Shown here piece by piece: positions 62,015-64,000 of a stretch of 64,000 bases of DNA. Where the stretch lies: NCBI GenBank assembly GCA_031292305.1, contig JARLHJ010000034.1, positions 5,447-69,446 on the forward strand. Reading direction: 5' to 3'. The position numbers were made by a program, and so were the translations under genes. The first letter of the stretch is position 1. Each line of letters starts with the position of its first letter. This stretch comes from Candidatus Babeliales bacterium (GTDB lineage: Bacteria > Babelota > Babeliae > Babelales > JABDEC01). The notes beneath the pieces were generated by a model. The model did no database searches. It was not told where the DNA came from and was given only the letters and a program-made list of their open reading frames with translations.

Positions 62015-62761
62015 TCAATTGAAAGCGATCTCAAATAAAATTAATTTTATTGTAACCAAAGTCATTAATAAAGAAAATATATATTCTGGCTTTAAATTAT
62101 TCGCTAGAGCAATTGTGCTACTTGTTTCAGTGGAAGAAGTAGGTTTAAGACATTGATTAATAGAATTCAGATAACTATATTTATAATCTTGTGCGCAGAA
62201 CTCATTAGCTAGACATTCTGTATCGCTACATTTACTATAAACATTGTCACAAGAAAAATGACAATTCAATTTAGCCATACCAGGCTTTAGTTTAGCGCAA
62301 CTTTTTTTACATTCATTTAAAAATTCCGGGTATCCTCTTCCTTCTTTGCAAATTTCAAACCTTTGGCAGTGTTTTTCTTTAAAAGTATCAAAATCAAAAA
62401 GCCCCTCTAAATTTAGACATTGATCGTGATGTAAAAAAGCAAGGTCGCGATTATTATATTTATCAACTGAGTTTGCGAACACAATACTTTGTAAAGTAAC
62501 AATAGTAATGCACCAAGCATAAAAAAGTCGTTTTGATAATGTGAATCTTTGGCTTGGCTTAAGACTTTTTATGTGTGTTCTAGCTTCTTTAACGTATTCA
62601 GGATCTAAACCTTGAGCCACGCCTTGTTGGTTAAAGCCAAAAAAATTACAAACATTTGAAGTAACGGTTTTAACTTTTTGCAAGCTATTAACTTGCAGTT
62701 CTGAGCTATGAGTGGTTAGTGTGAACAGTAAAATTAATATAAGCAGCTTATTTTCTATCAT
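62015..62761 (-). CDS. exported Cys-rich membrane-anchored family protein
   Basis: This 248-residue protein has a signal peptide (LLILILLFTLTTHSSELQ), the CNFFGFNQ box, an internal helix (FYAWCITIVTLQSIVFANS) and a C-terminal helix (YIFSLLMTLVTIKLILFEIA). These are shared with the gene at 59322. Between the helices is a region of about 90 residues with 12 or more Cys (CKKSCAKLKPGMAKLNCHFSC; CSDTECLANEFC), probably disulfide-bonded outside the cytoplasm. No known family is recognised. Confidence 0.6.
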   Translation of the reverse strand: MIENKLLILILLFTLTTHSSELQVNSLQKVKTVTSNVCNFFGFNQQGVAQGLDPEYVKEARTHIKSLKPSQRFTLSKRLFYAWCITIVTLQSIVFANSVDKYNNRDLAFLHHDQCLNLEGLFDFDTFKEKHCQRFEICKEGRGYPEFLNECKKSCAKLKPGMAKLNCHFSCDNVYSKCSDTECLANEFCAQDYKYSYLNSINQCLKPTSSTETSSTIALANNLKPEYIFSLLMTLVTIKLILFEIAFN

Positions 62762-62917
62762 GATGTTCCTGAGTTTGGGACTTAAGCATTAGTTTATATT
62801 TTCTATTTTACAAGCAATTTTGCATTAGGCAAGGCGCATAGCATAAATATATTTGCAAATATTTAAATTCTTAAAAGAATAGTGTATTATTGCAATATGT
62901 TGAAATAGGAGCAATAA

Positions 62918-64000
62918 ATGCTAAGAGATTTAGGATCAGTTTTATCAGACATGGGTGTTCTTTCAAAAGAACAGCTAAATCAATACGTAATAAATGCAGA
63001 GCTTGAAAAAAAGAGCTTTCTACAATATTTGCAAGAAAATAAGTTAATTAAACAAGATGAATTAGCAAAAGCTTATGCAAAACAATTGTCTAGCCATTAT
63101 GTTGAAAAAATAACTGAAGAAATGACAGATCCAATTCTTTTGGCAAAAATACCATTTAAGTTTTTGCGAGATAATGTAGTTATTCCAATAACAATGGATG
63201 ACCATATTGTTATTTTAACAGCTAATCCAAATAACTTTATGCCGGTTGATGAATTAAATATGCTACTCGGTGGCAATACCAGTTTAGGTATATCTACACA
63301 AGAGGCAATAGTAGAAGCAATTAATAGATTTTACCCAATAGAAGGCTCTAAGCAAATGATAGAGCAATTGGGTGAAGAAAAAGAATTAGGTGAAGAAGCA
63401 ATTGAGTTGGGAGAAATTGAAGAAAAAGATATTCTCACAATGGCTCAAGAAGCTCCAATTATTAAATTAGTAAATCATATTTTATTCCAGGCAGTCAAGC
63501 GTGGTGCTTCTGATATTCACATAGAACCTTTTGAAAAAGAAGTACGTGTAAGATATAGAATAGATGGTGTTCTGCATGAAGTTTATACGCCACCAAAGCG
63601 TGTGCAAGGTGCGTTAATTTCTAGAATTAAAATTATGGCAAACTTAAACATCGCAGAAAAAAGAATGCCGCAAGATGGGCGTATAGAAATTAAAATTGCA
63701 GATAAGCCAATTGATATTCGTGTATCAGTATTGCCTGTAATTTTTGGTGAAAAAATTGTAATGCGATTATTAGATAAATCAAAAACATTTGGGCAATTAA
63801 GAACTCTAGGTTTTAGTACAAGAGATTTTGAATTAATAGAACGCTCAATTCATATGCCAAACGGCATAATCTTATTAACAGGTCCTACAGGTTCTGGTAA
63901 AACCTCAACTCTTTATTCAATTTTAAGTGAATTAAATTCAGTCAGTGATAGCATTGTGACTGTAGAAGATCCTGTTGAATATCAGATGTCTGGTATTTCA
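62918..64000 (+). CDS. gspE: GspE/PilB-type secretion ATPase, N-terminal part (runs off window)
   Basis: The first 361 codons are visible; the start has AGGAG six bases upstream. An N-terminal MshEN/T2SSE_N domain (LGSVLSDMGVLSKEQLNQYV) is followed by a linker. The ATPase core has RGASDIHIEPF, an RYRIDGVLHEV strand, QDGRIEIKI, Walker A GPTGSGKTSTLYS (Gly about 322) and the start of the Asp box (VTVEDPVEYQ). This motor powers type II secretion or pilus extension and is the likely partner of the GspL-like protein at 14844. It lies 41 kb away from the secretin operon. Confidence 0.93.
   Translation, partial: MLRDLGSVLSDMGVLSKEQLNQYVINAELEKKSFLQYLQENKLIKQDELAKAYAKQLSSHYVEKITEEMTDPILLAKIPFKFLRDNVVIPITMDDHIVILTANPNNFMPVDELNMLLGGNTSLGISTQEAIVEAINRFYPIEGSKQMIEQLGEEKELGEEAIELGEIEEKDILTMAQEAPIIKLVNHILFQAVKRGASDIHIEPFEKEVRVRYRIDGVLHEVYTPPKRVQGALISRIKIMANLNIAEKRMPQDGRIEIKIADKPIDIRVSVLPVIFGEKIVMRLLDKSKTFGQLRTLGFSTRDFELIERSIHMPNGIILLTGPTGSGKTSTLYSILSELNSVSDSIVTVEDPVEYQMSGIS

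Noticed and set aside
1-64000. CRISPR array, integrated phage or insertion sequence
   Set aside because: No regularly spaced direct repeats, transposase, integrase or phage structural genes were seen; the only dispersed repeats are the short palindromic elements reported.

Overview
The window is AT-rich, densely coded bacterial DNA. It comes from an organism with an outer membrane, as shown by secretins, a BamD-like protein, an MlaE/MlaF transporter, an OmpA-like lipoprotein and a beta-barrel gene. It also has a striking load of signal-peptide proteins and ankyrin-repeat proteins. Together with reduced, scattered housekeeping genes, this fits a host-associated lineage with a small genome. My best guess is Candidatus Dependentiae (TM6/Babeliae). 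That is inference from gene content, not a phylogenetic result. No transposase, phage gene or CRISPR array was seen.

Layout: 1-8.2 kb holds a truncated secreted protein, an exported-looking FAD oxidoreductase, a methyltransferase, a run of minus-strand secreted proteins (one with a DUF2061 membrane domain, one with a Sel1-like repeat), tmRNA with a readable tag peptide, galE, and an outer-membrane protein gene split by one in-frame stop codon. 8.3-21.7 kb holds a MoxR ATPase and then a type II secretion/type IV pilus-like operon: gspC, two secretins, a GspL-like gene, a GspM/PilO-like gene and two more secretins. Four secretin genes in one operon is highly unusual. The matching GspE/PilB ATPase starts at 62.9 kb and runs off the end.

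21.7-41 kb is mostly housekeeping: enolase, a sodium:alanine-type symporter, ruvA, tRNA-Gly, a stand-alone Jag N-terminal domain plus mnmE, RNase G, gatB, tpiA, secG, mlaE-mlaF and hisS. Secreted unknowns are interspersed. At 28.4-30 kb there is a pair of cysteine-rich secreted proteins and two tiny secreted peptides, preceded by copies of one promoter-like cassette. A palindromic repeat family occurs in intergenic DNA (37.2 and 61.9 kb), and a related copy lies in frame inside mnmE.

41.2-58.5 kb is a tandem block of six exported ankyrin-repeat proteins (536-1259 aa) with shared modular architecture and evidence of gene conversion. 58.5-62.8 kb (minus strand) holds a small family of related secreted/membrane proteins around bamD-yraN-cdsA.

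Working model (inference): Sec exports the ankyrin and cysteine-rich proteins to the periplasm, and the multi-secretin type II-like system could carry some of them across the outer membrane to a host.
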